From the NCBI RefSeq assembly GCF_025961225.1, contig NZ_JAOQNG010000010.1, positions 238,501 through 302,500 on the forward strand: 64,000 nucleotides of DNA, read 5' to 3'. Below, piece by piece: positions 17,199 through 26,135 of this stretch (within the stretch, counting starts at the first letter, position 1; every line of letters starts with the position of its first letter). Source of the stretch: Azospirillum canadense. Its GTDB lineage: Bacteria; Pseudomonadota; Alphaproteobacteria; Azospirillales; Azospirillaceae. A model generated the notes under the pieces. It searched no databases and had not been told where the DNA came from. It worked only from the letters and a program-made list of their open reading frames with translations. The position numbers and the translations under genes are program-made.

Positions 17199-17750
17199 TT
17201 ACTCCGCCGCCAGCCGGATCCCCATGCGCCGCGCCTCCAGCATGAAGGCGCGGGTCATCTGCACGAGGTCCGTGCGCCAGTAGAGCTGCTCCAGCGGGTT
17301 GTCGAGGAAATCCTCCGGCAGCATGGCGTAGCAATAGGTCTCCACGGTCCGGCGGTCGGCCTGCCAGGGGTCGGTGCCGTCGCGCCAGCCGATCATCCAG
17401 CCGGCGTGGCCGGCGCCGATGGACCAGCGCTCGAAATGCGGGGCGATGGTGCTGCTGCCCACGGGGTCCGCCACCGGCACCTGGTAGATCGCCACGAAGC
17501 GCCGGACGTTCAGCTGCAGGCGCATCAAAAGCGATTCGTTGTAGGCGTCCACGCGGTAGATGCAGTCGGACGCCCCTTCCACATGGCTGAAGCTGACCGC
17601 CGCCCGCCGGGCGCGCTCCATGGTCAGGCCGCTCGGCGTGTCGGCCAGCGGCGGCGCTTCGTAATCCACCGCGCGCAAGGCCTCCACCATGTCCTGGGTG
17701 AGGAACAGGCGGACGCGCTGTTGGGCTTCCTCAATGGTCAGGCGGGTCAT
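17199..17750 (-). CDS. Hypothetical protein, 183 residues
   Basis: I do not recognise this protein. It starts MTRLTIEEAQQRVRLFLTQD, has no signal peptide or membrane segment, and is rich in Trp, Tyr and Arg in its second half (FERWSIGAGHAGWMIGWRDG, then QLYWRTDLVQMTRAFM). Two Cys (about 62 and 140) are isolated. Codon use is like its neighbours and the gene fills the space between a palindromic repeat and the copper operon promoter, divergent from copZ. A cytoplasmic globular protein is likely. Confidence 0.65.
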   Translation of the reverse strand: MTRLTIEEAQQRVRLFLTQDMVEALRAVDYEAPPLADTPSGLTMERARRAAVSFSHVEGASDCIYRVDAYNESLLMRLQLNVRRFVAIYQVPVADPVGSSTIAPHFERWSIGAGHAGWMIGWRDGTDPWQADRRTVETYCYAMLPEDFLDNPLEQLYWRTDLVQMTRAFMLEARRMGIRLAAE

Positions 17751-17839
17751 CGCTGGGGCAAATCCTGCTGTGCGTTGGTTCGTCTGTGCCCCAGCACAAC
17801 AGCGCGGGTGCCGGTTTGTTCAGGCGGTGAAAAAACCCC

Positions 17840-17870
17840 TTGACCTTCCAATCGCTGGAAGGCGCAGGGT
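17840..17870 (+). promoter_or_regulatory. CueR/MerR-type operator-promoter of the copper operon
   Basis: TTGACC (17840-17845) is followed by the perfect dyad CCTTCCA-ATCGC-TGGAAGG (17844-17862). A -10-like CAGGGT at 17865 gives a 19-base spacer, the over-long spacer that MerR-family activators correct by twisting DNA. The dyad closely resembles the E. coli copA CueR box. It lies 33 bases before copZ, and the cueR gene is at the end of the same operon. Confidence 0.85.
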
Positions 17871-17902
17871 GTCCCCATCAACATCGATGGAGGATCACGG
17901 CC

Positions 17903-18109
17903 ATGCTGTCGTTCAAGGTTCCGGATATGAGCTGTGGCGGGTGCGCCGCGTCGGTGCGCAAGGCGTTGGGCACGGTCGAGGGCGTGCAGGAGGTCGAGGT
18001 GGACCTTGCCACCAAGGACGTCCGCGTCGCCGGTTCGGCCAAGCCGGACTTGGTGCGCGCGGCCATCGAGAAGGCGGGGTTCGAGGTCGAGGGGCTTTCC
18101 GCCGCTTGA
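17903..18109 (+). CDS. copZ: CopZ-like heavy-metal-associated copper chaperone
   Basis: A 68-residue single HMA domain. M-S-C-G-G-C at about 10-15 is the Cu(I)-binding CxxC, and the ferredoxin-like fold is completed by VEVDLATKDVRVAG and AIEKAGFEVE. Atx1/CopZ proteins carry Cu(I) to CopA in the cytoplasm. The start follows AGGATCACGGCC and the family N-terminus; 21 codons upstream lie in the promoter. It is 53 bases upstream of copA behind a CueR-type operator. Confidence 0.9.
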   Translation: MLSFKVPDMSCGGCAASVRKALGTVEGVQEVEVDLATKDVRVAGSAKPDLVRAAIEKAGFEVEGLSAA

Positions 18110-18162
18110 CCGCCACGTCACCGCCGCCCGCCAGAGCCATTCGTCGTTCAGGAAGGACGATC

Positions 18163-20589
18163 ATGTCCACCGCCGCCACCCACGCCGACAACTCCACTCA
18201 TAACGACACCACGCTGGACATCGGCGTGGCGGGGATGACCTGCGCCTCCTGCGTCGGGCGGGTGGAGAAGGCGTTGAAGCGCGTGCCCGGCGTCGCGGAC
18301 GTCGCGGTGAACCTGGCGACGGAGCGCGCGCGGGTCACCTTCGCCGATCAGCCTGACGTTAAGGCCGTGGCCGAGGCCATCGAGGCCGCCGGTTACGAGC
18401 CGCAGAAGGCGGAGTTCGACCTGACGGTCGGCGGCATGACCTGCGCGTCCTGCGTCGGGCGGGTGGAAAAGGCGCTGAAGCGCGTGCCGGGGGTGGAGAG
18501 CGCGTCCGTCAACCTCGCCACCGAGCGCGCCCACGTCACGGCCTATACCGGGACGGTGGATGCCGCGCGGCTGGCCGAGGCGGTCGAGGCGACCGGCTTC
18601 AGCGCCGCTCCGGTGACCGAGGAGGCGGCGGCGAGCGAGGAAGACCAAGCCCAGGACCGCAGCCGGCGGGAGCTTCACCACCTGTTGATCGCGGCGGCCC
18701 TGTCGGCGCCGCTGGTCGTCGGCATGGTGGCGGACCTGCTGGGCTTCGACCTGATGCTGCCGGCTTGGGCGCAGGCGCTGCTGGCCACGCCGGTGCAGTT
18801 CTGGCTGGGGTGGCGCTTCTACCGCGCCGGCTGGAAGGCGGTGCGGGCCGGGGCCGGAAACATGGACCTGCTGGTGGCGCTCGGCACCTCGGCCGCCTGG
18901 GGGCTCAGCGTTTACCTGATGCTCACCGCCCATCCGGGGCACCGGCCGCACCTGTATTTTGAAGGCTCGGCGGTTCTGATCACCTTCGTGCTGCTGGGCA
19001 AGTGGCTGGAATCGCGGGCCAAGGGGCAGACGGCGGCGGCTATCCGCGCGTTGATGAAGCTGCGCCCCGACACCGCACGGGTGCGCCGCGGCGGGGTGGA
19101 AACTGAATTGCCCATCGGGCAGGTGCGCGTCGGCGACACCGTGGTGGTCCGCCCCGGAGAGCGCATCCCGGTGGACGGCCGGGTCGCGGAGGGCACCGGC
19201 AGCGTCGACGAATCCATGCTGACGGGCGAGAGCCTGCCGGTGGAGAAGGGCCCCGAGGCGCGCGTTACCGGCGGGTCGATCAACCTGGACGGCTTGCTGG
19301 TCGTGGAAACGATGGCCGTCGGCGCGGAAACGATGCTCGCCAAAATCGTCCGCATGGTGGAGGGCGCGCAGGCGTCCAAGGCGCCGATCCAGCGGCTGGT
19401 CGACAAGGTCAGCGCCGTCTTCGTGCCCGTCGTTCTGGTCATTGCGGCGGTAACGCTGGCGGCATGGTGGGCGACCACCGGCAATGCGGAGGCCGCTATC
19501 GTCACGGCCGTGTCGGTGCTGGTCATCGCCTGCCCGTGCGCGCTGGGCCTCGCCACGCCGACCGCCATCATGGTGGGAACCGGGGCTGCCGCCCGGCACG
19601 GCATCCTGATCAAGGATGCGGAGGCGCTGGAACACGCCCACGCCATCACCGCGGTTGCCTTCGATAAAACCGGCACTCTGACGGAAGGCAAGCCGCGCGT
19701 CACCGACCTCGTCCCCGCGCCCGGCTTGACGGAAGAGGACCTGCTGCGGCTGGCCGCGGCGCTCCAGGCCGGCAGCGAGCATCCGCTGGCCCGCGCCGTC
19801 CGTGACCGGGCGGCGGGGCGGGGCGTTGCGGCTGGCGCGGCGGCCGACTTCAAGGCGCTGGCCGGGCGTGGGGTGTCGGGAACGGTTGACGGGCGCGCGG
19901 TGCTGCTGGGCAGCCGGCGCCTGATGGCGGAGAGCGGGCTGGCCGACCGGGCGCTGGAGACGCGGGCGGTGGAACTGGAGTCCACCGGCCACACGCTGTC
20001 CTGGCTGGCGGAAACGGCGCCGGAGCGCCGCGTGCTGGGGCTGGTCGCTTTCGGCGACACGGTGAAGGAGCGCGCGCGGGCCGCCGTCCGCTCGCTGAAG
20101 GCGCAGGGCGTCGAGCCAGTCATGGTCACCGGCGACGGTAAGGGGGCCGCACAGGCGGTCGCCCGCGACCTGGGCATCGACCGGGTGTTCGCCGAGGTGC
20201 TGCCCAGCGACAAGGCGGCGGTGGTGGCGACCCTGAAGAGCGAGGGCAGGGTGGTCGCCATGGTCGGTGACGGCATCAACGACGCCCCGGCGCTGGCGGC
20301 GGCTGACGTCGGCATCGCCATGGCGACGGGTACCGACGTCGCCATGCACACCGCCGGCGTGACGCTGATGCGCGGCGACCCGGCGCTGGTCGCCGGGGCC
20401 ATCGACGTGTCGCGGCGCACCTACGCCAAGATCCGCCAGGGCCTGTTCTGGGCCTTCGCCTACAACGTGGTGGGCATCCCGCTGGCCGCGCTGGGCTATC
20501 TGAGCCCGGTCCTGGCCGGGGCGGCGATGGCGCTGAGTTCGGTCAGCGTGGTGACCAACGCCCTCACTCTGCGGAGCTGGAAGCCATGA
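18163..20589 (+). CDS. copA: Copper-exporting P1B-type ATPase
   Basis: An 808-residue Cu(I) efflux pump. Two N-terminal HMA domains carry GMTCASC (Cys27/30 and Cys94/97). The membrane site is C-P-C at 457-459, the actuator motif is LTGES, the phosphorylated Asp501 is in DKTGTLT, SEHPLARA is the P1B His-Pro motif and MVGDGINDAPAL is the hinge. Eight membrane segments are expected. The ATG follows AGGAAGGACGATC. Copper would be received from CopZ and expelled to the periplasm. Its stop overlaps the cueR start. Regulation by CueR is inferred from the upstream operator. Confidence 0.96.
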   Translation: MSTAATHADNSTHNDTTLDIGVAGMTCASCVGRVEKALKRVPGVADVAVNLATERARVTFADQPDVKAVAEAIEAAGYEPQKAEFDLTVGGMTCASCVGRVEKALKRVPGVESASVNLATERAHVTAYTGTVDAARLAEAVEATGFSAAPVTEEAAASEEDQAQDRSRRELHHLLIAAALSAPLVVGMVADLLGFDLMLPAWAQALLATPVQFWLGWRFYRAGWKAVRAGAGNMDLLVALGTSAAWGLSVYLMLTAHPGHRPHLYFEGSAVLITFVLLGKWLESRAKGQTAAAIRALMKLRPDTARVRRGGVETELPIGQVRVGDTVVVRPGERIPVDGRVAEGTGSVDESMLTGESLPVEKGPEARVTGGSINLDGLLVVETMAVGAETMLAKIVRMVEGAQASKAPIQRLVDKVSAVFVPVVLVIAAVTLAAWWATTGNAEAAIVTAVSVLVIACPCALGLATPTAIMVGTGAAARHGILIKDAEALEHAHAITAVAFDKTGTLTEGKPRVTDLVPAPGLTEEDLLRLAAALQAGSEHPLARAVRDRAAGRGVAAGAAADFKALAGRGVSGTVDGRAVLLGSRRLMAESGLADRALETRAVELESTGHTLSWLAETAPERRVLGLVAFGDTVKERARAAVRSLKAQGVEPVMVTGDGKGAAQAVARDLGIDRVFAEVLPSDKAAVVATLKSEGRVVAMVGDGINDAPALAAADVGIAMATGTDVAMHTAGVTLMRGDPALVAGAIDVSRRTYAKIRQGLFWAFAYNVVGIPLAALGYLSPVLAGAAMALSSVSVVTNALTLRSWKP

Positions 20590-21029
20590 ACATTGGAGAG
20601 GCATCGAAGGCGTCCGGAGTCGGCGCCAAGTTGATCCGCTACTACGAGTCGATCGGTCTGATTCCGGCGGCGGGGCGCACCGCCGCCGGCTATCGGGTGT
20701 ACAGCGGCAACGATGTGAACGTCCTGCGCTTCATCAAGCGGGCGCGTACGCTGGGCTTCAGCATCGAGCGGATCCAGCGGCTGGTTGGACTGTGGCAGGA
20801 TCGCAACCGTCCCAGTGCCGAAGTGAAACGCGTAGCGCTGGACCATGTGGCGGAGCTGGAAGCGAAGATCACCGAATTGCGCGCAATGAGCGACACGCTG
20901 AAGGAGTTGGCGAACGCCTGTCATGGCGACGACCGGCCGGATTGTCCGATTCTCCGGGATCTTGCACATGAGGACGGTGGCGTGCAGTCCCGACACGCCG
21001 GCTGTCACAGGGCAACCGAAGGTCCATGA
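20586..21029 (+). CDS. cueR: Cu(I)-responsive MerR-family regulator
   Basis: A 147-residue regulator. The winged helix-turn-helix is MNIGEASKASGVGAKLIRYY, followed by RTAAGYRVYSGNDVNVLRFI and a dimerisation helix. The metal loop has Cys112 and Cys120 (CHGDDRPDC) in the same numbering as E. coli CueR, specific for monovalent Cu/Ag/Au. A 20-residue His/Cys-containing tail (GVQSRHAGCHRATEGP) extends beyond the usual end. ATG overlaps the copA stop by four bases, so it is autoregulated with the operon. Confidence 0.93.
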   Translation: MNIGEASKASGVGAKLIRYYESIGLIPAAGRTAAGYRVYSGNDVNVLRFIKRARTLGFSIERIQRLVGLWQDRNRPSAEVKRVALDHVAELEAKITELRAMSDTLKELANACHGDDRPDCPILRDLAHEDGGVQSRHAGCHRATEGP

Positions 21030-21167
21030 GACCGTACGTCTTCGATTAGTGCAATTCAGCCACACGTATGGTTGATTGGCGCGCGTACGCAACGGTATGT
21101 TACTTCCAACCATCACGCGACGCGCGGCACCACGGTACCTCGGTGCTTTCGTAAACCGGGAATCTGG

Positions 21168-23099
21168 ATGTTCAACGACAACGCAAGCATAACCTTGCGG
21201 GTTCGGCCATCGGGGCCGTCCGCCCGGACCGTCGATGACGCGGTGGCGGACGCCACGAACGCGCTGATCGGCCTTCAGAACCCCGACGGCCACTGGGTCT
21301 TCGAGCTGGAGGCCGACGCCACCATCCCCTCCGAATACCTGCTCCTGATGCACATCCTGGACGAGATCGACCCCGTCCTGGAGGCCGAGATCGCCGCGTT
21401 CCTGCGCGCCGGCCAGGGGCGGGACGGCGGCTGGCCGCTGTTCCAGGGCGGCGCCATGGACATCAGCTGCACCGTCAAAGCCTATTTCGCCTTGAAGGCG
21501 GCCGGCGATTCCCTTGACGCACCGCACATGGTCCGCGCGCGGGAGGCCATTCTGGCCCGCGGCGGGGCCGCCCGCGTCAACGTCTTCACCCGCATCCTGC
21601 TGGCGCAGTTCGGCGAGGTGCCCTGGCGGGCCGTGCCGGCCATGCCGGTGGAGATCATGAACCTGCCGGACTGGTCGCCCTTCCACATCGGGCGCATTTC
21701 CTACTGGTCGCGCACGGTGGTCGTGCCGTTGCTGGTGGTGATGGCGCACCGGCTGCGCGCCCGCAACCCGCGCAACGTGACCATCCGCGAACTGTTCCTC
21801 GTCCCGCCGGAGCAGGTGCGCGACTGGAACAGCAACCTGTCGCGCAGCGCCTGGGGCACCTTCTTCCGCGCCATGGACGCGGCCCTGCATGCGGTCCAGT
21901 CGCGCTTCCCTGCGAAGGCGCGCCGGCAGGCGATCGAGCGCGCCGTCGCCTTCGTGACGGAGCGGCTGAACGGCGAGGACGGGCTGGGCGCCATCTTTCC
22001 GGCGATGGTCAACGCCACGCTGATGTACCACTGCCTGGGCTATTCGCCCGACCACCCGGCCGCGGTCACGGCGCGCGAGTCCCTGAAGAAGCTGCTGGTG
22101 CGCAAACCCGGCCGCACCTACGCCCAGCCCTGCCTGTCGCCGGTGTGGGACACCGCGATCATCTGCAACGCCCTGCTGGAGGCCGGCAGCCCGGCCGCCA
22201 TCGATGCCGCGCGGCGCGGGGCCGACTGGCTAATCGACCGGCAGATCCTGGACGTCGAGGGCGATTGGATCTGGAAGCGCCCGGGGCTGGAGCCCGGCGG
22301 CTGGGCCTTCCAGTACAACAACGCCCATTACCCGGACACCGACGACACCGCCATGGTCGTCATTGCGATGCAGCAACTGGACCCGATCCGCTACGCGGAG
22401 CCGATCCGCCGCGCCCGCAACTGGATCGTCGGGATGCAGAGCCGAAACGGCGGCTGGGGCGCCTTCGACGTCGACAACCAGCACGAGTTCCTGAACCACA
22501 TCCCCTTCGCCGACCATGGCGCGCTGCTCGACCCGCCGACGTCCGACGTCACGGCGCGCTGCGTGTGGATGCTGACCCGTCTGGGCGAGGGGCGCGACAC
22601 CGTGCCGACTCGCCGCGGCCTGACATTCTTGGAGCGCGAGCAGGAGAAGGACGGTTCCTGGTTCGGGCGTTGGGGCACCAACTACATCTACGGCAGCTGG
22701 TCGGTGCTGGAGGCACTGAGCGCCGCCGGCTACTCCCGTTCCGCGCCGGAGATGGCGCGCGCCGCCAACTGGCTGCTAGCCCACCAGCGCCCGGACGGCG
22801 GCTGGGGCGAGGACGGCGCCTCCTACTGGCCCGGACAGCCGCACGGCGACGGGCCGGTTTCCACCGCTTCCCAAACCGCCTGGGCACTCCTGGGCCTTAT
22901 GGCGGCCGGGCGCGTCGAGGATCCGGCGGTGGAGCGCGGCATTGAGTTCCTGATCGGGAACCGCAATTCCGACGGGCTGTGGACCGAGGAGCCCTTCACC
23001 GCCGTGGGCTTCCCGCGGGTGTTCTATCTGAAGTACCATGGCTACGCCGCCAGCTTCCCCCTGTGGGCGCTCGCCCGGTACCGGTCGTTGAAGGGGTGA
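21168..23099 (+). CDS. shc: Squalene-hopene cyclase
   Basis: A 643-residue class II triterpene cyclase that turns squalene into hopene in the membrane, the first step of hopanoid synthesis. The catalytic D-T-D-D-T-A is at 390-395 and several QW motifs are visible (LQNPDGHW, QGRDGGWPLF, MQSRNGGWGAF, QEKDGSWFGRWG, QRPDGGWGEDG). The N-terminal start MFNDNAS fits the family; 32 in-frame codons upstream look like promoter. hpnG follows on the same strand after a REP-like hairpin. Confidence 0.95.
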   Translation: MFNDNASITLRVRPSGPSARTVDDAVADATNALIGLQNPDGHWVFELEADATIPSEYLLLMHILDEIDPVLEAEIAAFLRAGQGRDGGWPLFQGGAMDISCTVKAYFALKAAGDSLDAPHMVRAREAILARGGAARVNVFTRILLAQFGEVPWRAVPAMPVEIMNLPDWSPFHIGRISYWSRTVVVPLLVVMAHRLRARNPRNVTIRELFLVPPEQVRDWNSNLSRSAWGTFFRAMDAALHAVQSRFPAKARRQAIERAVAFVTERLNGEDGLGAIFPAMVNATLMYHCLGYSPDHPAAVTARESLKKLLVRKPGRTYAQPCLSPVWDTAIICNALLEAGSPAAIDAARRGADWLIDRQILDVEGDWIWKRPGLEPGGWAFQYNNAHYPDTDDTAMVVIAMQQLDPIRYAEPIRRARNWIVGMQSRNGGWGAFDVDNQHEFLNHIPFADHGALLDPPTSDVTARCVWMLTRLGEGRDTVPTRRGLTFLEREQEKDGSWFGRWGTNYIYGSWSVLEALSAAGYSRSAPEMARAANWLLAHQRPDGGWGEDGASYWPGQPHGDGPVSTASQTAWALLGLMAAGRVEDPAVERGIEFLIGNRNSDGLWTEEPFTAVGFPRVFYLKYHGYAASFPLWALARYRSLKG

Positions 23100-23106
23100 G
23101 GCACTG

Positions 23107-23149
23107 TTCCCTCCCCCGCGAAGTGGGGGAGGGTTAGGGTGGGGGCCCG
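23107..23149. repeat. REP-like hairpin between shc and hpnG
   Basis: TCCCTCCCCCGCGAAGTGGG followed by GGAGGGTTAGGGTGGGGG folds into a compact GC-rich stem and matches the family at 4366 and 7394. It lies within a probable operon, so it could attenuate or stabilise the shc-hpnG message. Confidence 0.7.
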
Positions 23150-23214
23150 ACTCCAGGACTTGCACACCCCACCCACGCCGGAGACACACGCTGACCCCCG
23201 CCATCCTCACCGGC

Positions 23215-23871
23215 ATGACCGCCGAAGCGCGGATCGCCCGACGCACTGGGCTTCCCGTCGCCTGTTCGGGTGCGGACCCCTACGCGGTGGCGCTGCGGCT
23301 GCTGGACGATGGCGCGGCCGGACTGGTCAGCTTCGGCATTGCCGGGGGACTGGCCCCGCTGGCCCCGCCGGGCACGCTGGTGGTGGCGACGGCGGTTGCC
23401 GGCGACGAGATGACCATTCTGGCGAGTGCCGCTTGGCGCCGGGCGCTGCTGGGCGCCCTGCCGCAGGCGCGCGCCGGGGCAATCGTGGGCGCTTCGCGGC
23501 CCGCCGTCACGGTGGAGGACAAGGCCGGCCTGTACGCCCGCACAGGCGCGCTGGCGGTCGATCTGGAAAGCTACGCGGTGGCCCGCGCCTGCCGGGAGCG
23601 GGGGCGGCCCTTCGCGGTGCTGCGCGCGGTCGCGGACCCGGCTGGGCGGGCGTTGCCGCCGGCGGCCCTGACGGGGCTGGACGGGGATGGAAAGATGGCG
23701 CCCGGGGCGGTTCTGGCGCAGGTGCTGCGCGACCCCGGGCAACTTATCGGACTGTGCCGGCTCGGGCTTGATCTCGCCCGAGCCATGGCCGCTTTAAACG
23801 CGGCTGCCCGCGCGTTTCCGCGGGGTCTCCTCCGCCTCGATCCGCTCCAAAGCGTCGGCGACGTGGCGTGA
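23215..23871 (+). CDS. hpnG: Hopanoid-associated phosphorylase HpnG
   Basis: A 219-residue nucleoside-phosphorylase-like protein. HpnG cleaves adenosylhopane to ribosylhopane. LVSFGIAGGLAPLAPPGTLV is the phosphate-binding region and AVDLESYAVARAC holds the purine-site Glu. The family N-terminal strand is encoded upstream of the ATG: in-frame codons from 23191 read LTPAILTG, and GGAG at 23180-23183 is correctly spaced for a CTG start at 23191. The annotated ATG is therefore the conservative choice. The 3' end overlaps the convergent hpnH gene by 78 bases. Confidence 0.85.
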   Translation: MTAEARIARRTGLPVACSGADPYAVALRLLDDGAAGLVSFGIAGGLAPLAPPGTLVVATAVAGDEMTILASAAWRRALLGALPQARAGAIVGASRPAVTVEDKAGLYARTGALAVDLESYAVARACRERGRPFAVLRAVADPAGRALPPAALTGLDGDGKMAPGAVLAQVLRDPGQLIGLCRLGLDLARAMAALNAAARAFPRGLLRLDPLQSVGDVA

Positions 23872-24939
23872 GAAGACGTCCTCGGCCGGGCGCTGGCGGT
23901 CGAGATTGATCTCCGGCGCCATCGGCCCCGTCGTCCGCGGGCCGCGCAGGCTGGTGACCAGGGCCTTCAGCGGGTTGCTGATGGTGTGCTCCACGGCGGT
24001 CGGCTCATAGCCGCTGTGCACCATGCAGTCGGCGCACTTCTCGTAGTTTCCGGTGCCGTAGGCGTCCCAGTCCGTCTCCTCCATCAGCGCCTTGAAGGTC
24101 GGGGCGTAGCCCTCGCCCAGCAGGTAGCAAGGGCGCTGCCAGCCAAAGACGTTGCGCGTCGGGTTGCCCCAGGGCGAGCAGCGGTAGGTCTGGTTCCCGG
24201 CCAGGAAGTCGAGGAACAGGGACGACTGCGAGAAGCGCCACTTCTTGCCCTTGCCGCGCTGGAAGACGGCGCGAAACAGCTCCTTGGTCTTACGGCGGTT
24301 CAGGAAATGCGCCTGGTCCGGCGCGCGCTCGTAGGCATAGCCCGGCGAGACGGTCATGGCGTCGACGCCGATCGCCATCACCTCGTCGAAGAAGGCGGCG
24401 ACGCGGTCCGGGTCGGCGCCGTCGAACAGCGTGGTGTTGATGTTGACGCGGAAGCCCCGCTCCTTCGCCTTGCGGATCGCCGCGACGGCGCGGTCGAACA
24501 CGCCGTCCTGGCAAACCGCGTGGTCATGCTCCTCGCGGCTGCCGTCCAGATGGACGGACCAGGTGAAGAAGGGGCTGGGCTTGAAGCGGTCGAGCCGCTT
24601 CTCCAGCAGCAGGGCGTTGGTGCAGAGGTAGACGAACTTGCGCCGCGCGATGATGCCCTCGGTGATCTTGTCGATCTCCGGGTGCAGCAGCGGCTCGCCG
24701 CCGGCGATGGACACCACCGGGGCGCCGCACTCGTCGACGGACTGCAAGGCTTCCTCGACGGAGAGGCGCTTGCGCAGGATGGGTTCAGGGTAATCGATCT
24801 TGCCGCAGCCGGCGCAGGCCAGGTTGCAGCGGAACAACGGTTCCATCATCAGCACCAGCGGAAACCGCCGGTTGCCGCTCAGGCGCTGGCGCACGACATA
24901 GGCGCCGACCAGTGCCGCCTGGATCAAAGGGACCGACAT
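23794..24939 (-). CDS. hpnH: Adenosylhopane synthase, radical SAM HpnH
   Basis: A 381-residue radical SAM enzyme that joins hopene to the 5'-deoxyadenosyl moiety. The 4Fe-4S motif is C-N-L-A-C-A-G-C (Cys38, 42, 45), SIAGGEPLLHPE is the SAM-binding GGE region, and the C-terminal CADCMVHSGYEP belongs to the family. The start MSVPLIQAAL is typical of HpnH. It follows ispH by four bases on the minus strand, so both are probably one transcript. Hopene comes from the convergent shc and the product passes to HpnG. Confidence 0.95.
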   Translation of the reverse strand: MSVPLIQAALVGAYVVRQRLSGNRRFPLVLMMEPLFRCNLACAGCGKIDYPEPILRKRLSVEEALQSVDECGAPVVSIAGGEPLLHPEIDKITEGIIARRKFVYLCTNALLLEKRLDRFKPSPFFTWSVHLDGSREEHDHAVCQDGVFDRAVAAIRKAKERGFRVNINTTLFDGADPDRVAAFFDEVMAIGVDAMTVSPGYAYERAPDQAHFLNRRKTKELFRAVFQRGKGKKWRFSQSSLFLDFLAGNQTYRCSPWGNPTRNVFGWQRPCYLLGEGYAPTFKALMEETDWDAYGTGNYEKCADCMVHSGYEPTAVEHTISNPLKALVTSLRGPRTTGPMAPEINLDRQRPAEDVFSRHVADALERIEAEETPRKRAGSRV

Positions 24940-24943
24940 TCGT

Positions 24944-25918
24944 TCAAGCTCCCACCGGTGCCGGGGTGTCTGTCTGTTCGGCGGAGGATCCGCCGTGCGC
25001 CACTTCGGGCGGCAACCGGAAATGCACGTCTTCCTCGACGCCGTCAAGGATCGAAAGGTTTATCTTGAAGAGCGACCCGATGCGATCCACCAGCCCCTGG
25101 ACGAGGTCGTCGGGCGCCGACGCGCCGGCCGTGATGCCCACGGCGGACGCTCCGTCCAGCCAGGCCGGGTCCATTCCGTCGGCGTCGTCGATGCGGTGGG
25201 CCTTCGTCCCGGCCGCCCGCGCGATCTCCCACAGCCGGTTGGAGTTGGAGCTGTTGGCCGAGCCCACCACCAGCAGCACGTCCACCTGGGCCGCGAGGTC
25301 GCGCACGGCGCGCTGGCGGTTCTGCGTGGCGTAGCAGATGTCCTTGGTGTCCGGGCCGTTGATGGCCGGAAAACGGGCCTTCAGCGCGTCGATGATGGCG
25401 CGGGTGTCGTCGACGCTCAGCGTCGTCTGGGTGACGTAGGCGACCTTCTCCGGGTCCGACACGGCGAGCGTCGCCACATCCTCCACCCCCGACACCAGAT
25501 GCGCCCGACCGCCTTCCAGGCGGCCGAGCGTGCCTTCCACTTCCGCATGGCCGGCGTGGCCGATCAACACCACCTCGTGTCCGGCGCGCGCGTAGCGGAT
25601 GGCTTCAAGATGGACCCGGTTGACGAGCGGGCAGGTCGCGTCGATCACCCGCAGGCCGAGGCCCTTGGCGTCGCGCTCCACGGCCGGGGAGACGCCGTGC
25701 GCGCTGAAGATGGTCACGCTGCCGGTCGGGACCTCGGACAAGTCGTCGACGAAGTGCACGCCTTTGGCGCGAAGCCGGCCGACGACATGTGCGTTATGGA
25801 CGATTTCGTGCCGAACATAAATCGGTGGGCCGAAAATGGCCAAGGCACGTTCCACAATATCGACGGCGCGTTGCACTCCGGCGCAGAAGCCGCGAGGTTG
25901 GGCAAGGATCACCTTCAT
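24944..25918 (-). CDS. ispH: 4-hydroxy-3-methylbut-2-enyl diphosphate reductase
   Basis: A 324-residue iron-sulfur enzyme for the last step of the MEP isoprenoid pathway, yielding IPP and DMAPP. The three cluster Cys are Cys12 (PRGFCAGV), Cys96 (ATCPLV) and Cys195 (KDICYATQNRQ). His41, His74 and His124 match substrate-site histidines. The start MKVILAQPRG is the family N-terminus; 19 further codons upstream are not conserved-looking. Being co-directional with hpnH it would supply isoprenoid units for squalene and hopanoids. Confidence 0.96.
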   Translation of the reverse strand: MKVILAQPRGFCAGVQRAVDIVERALAIFGPPIYVRHEIVHNAHVVGRLRAKGVHFVDDLSEVPTGSVTIFSAHGVSPAVERDAKGLGLRVIDATCPLVNRVHLEAIRYARAGHEVVLIGHAGHAEVEGTLGRLEGGRAHLVSGVEDVATLAVSDPEKVAYVTQTTLSVDDTRAIIDALKARFPAINGPDTKDICYATQNRQRAVRDLAAQVDVLLVVGSANSSNSNRLWEIARAAGTKAHRIDDADGMDPAWLDGASAVGITAGASAPDDLVQGLVDRIGSLFKINLSILDGVEEDVHFRLPPEVAHGGSSAEQTDTPAPVGA

Positions 25919-26135
25919 GCGCGTGTCCCAGAAATGACGTCGCACGCCAATTTGGTATGGGGCGGGGCGAACCACAGGTAGGTTACTGTATGATACCAGC
26001 CCAAAGCCGGCACGTCTTGTCTGCGAATTGCATAAAACTCAGAAGGTCGCGGTGGAGCACGGGATTGCGCGAGAGTGCGGACGGAGTATGCGCGTCGGTT
26101 GGCGGGTGGAAATGTGGGTTGATCGTCCGACGAAG

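Noticed and set aside
18148..20604. An 818-codon minus-strand frame opposite copA
   Set aside because: Exactly mirrors the conserved P-type ATPase gene; composition is typical of a GC-driven shadow.
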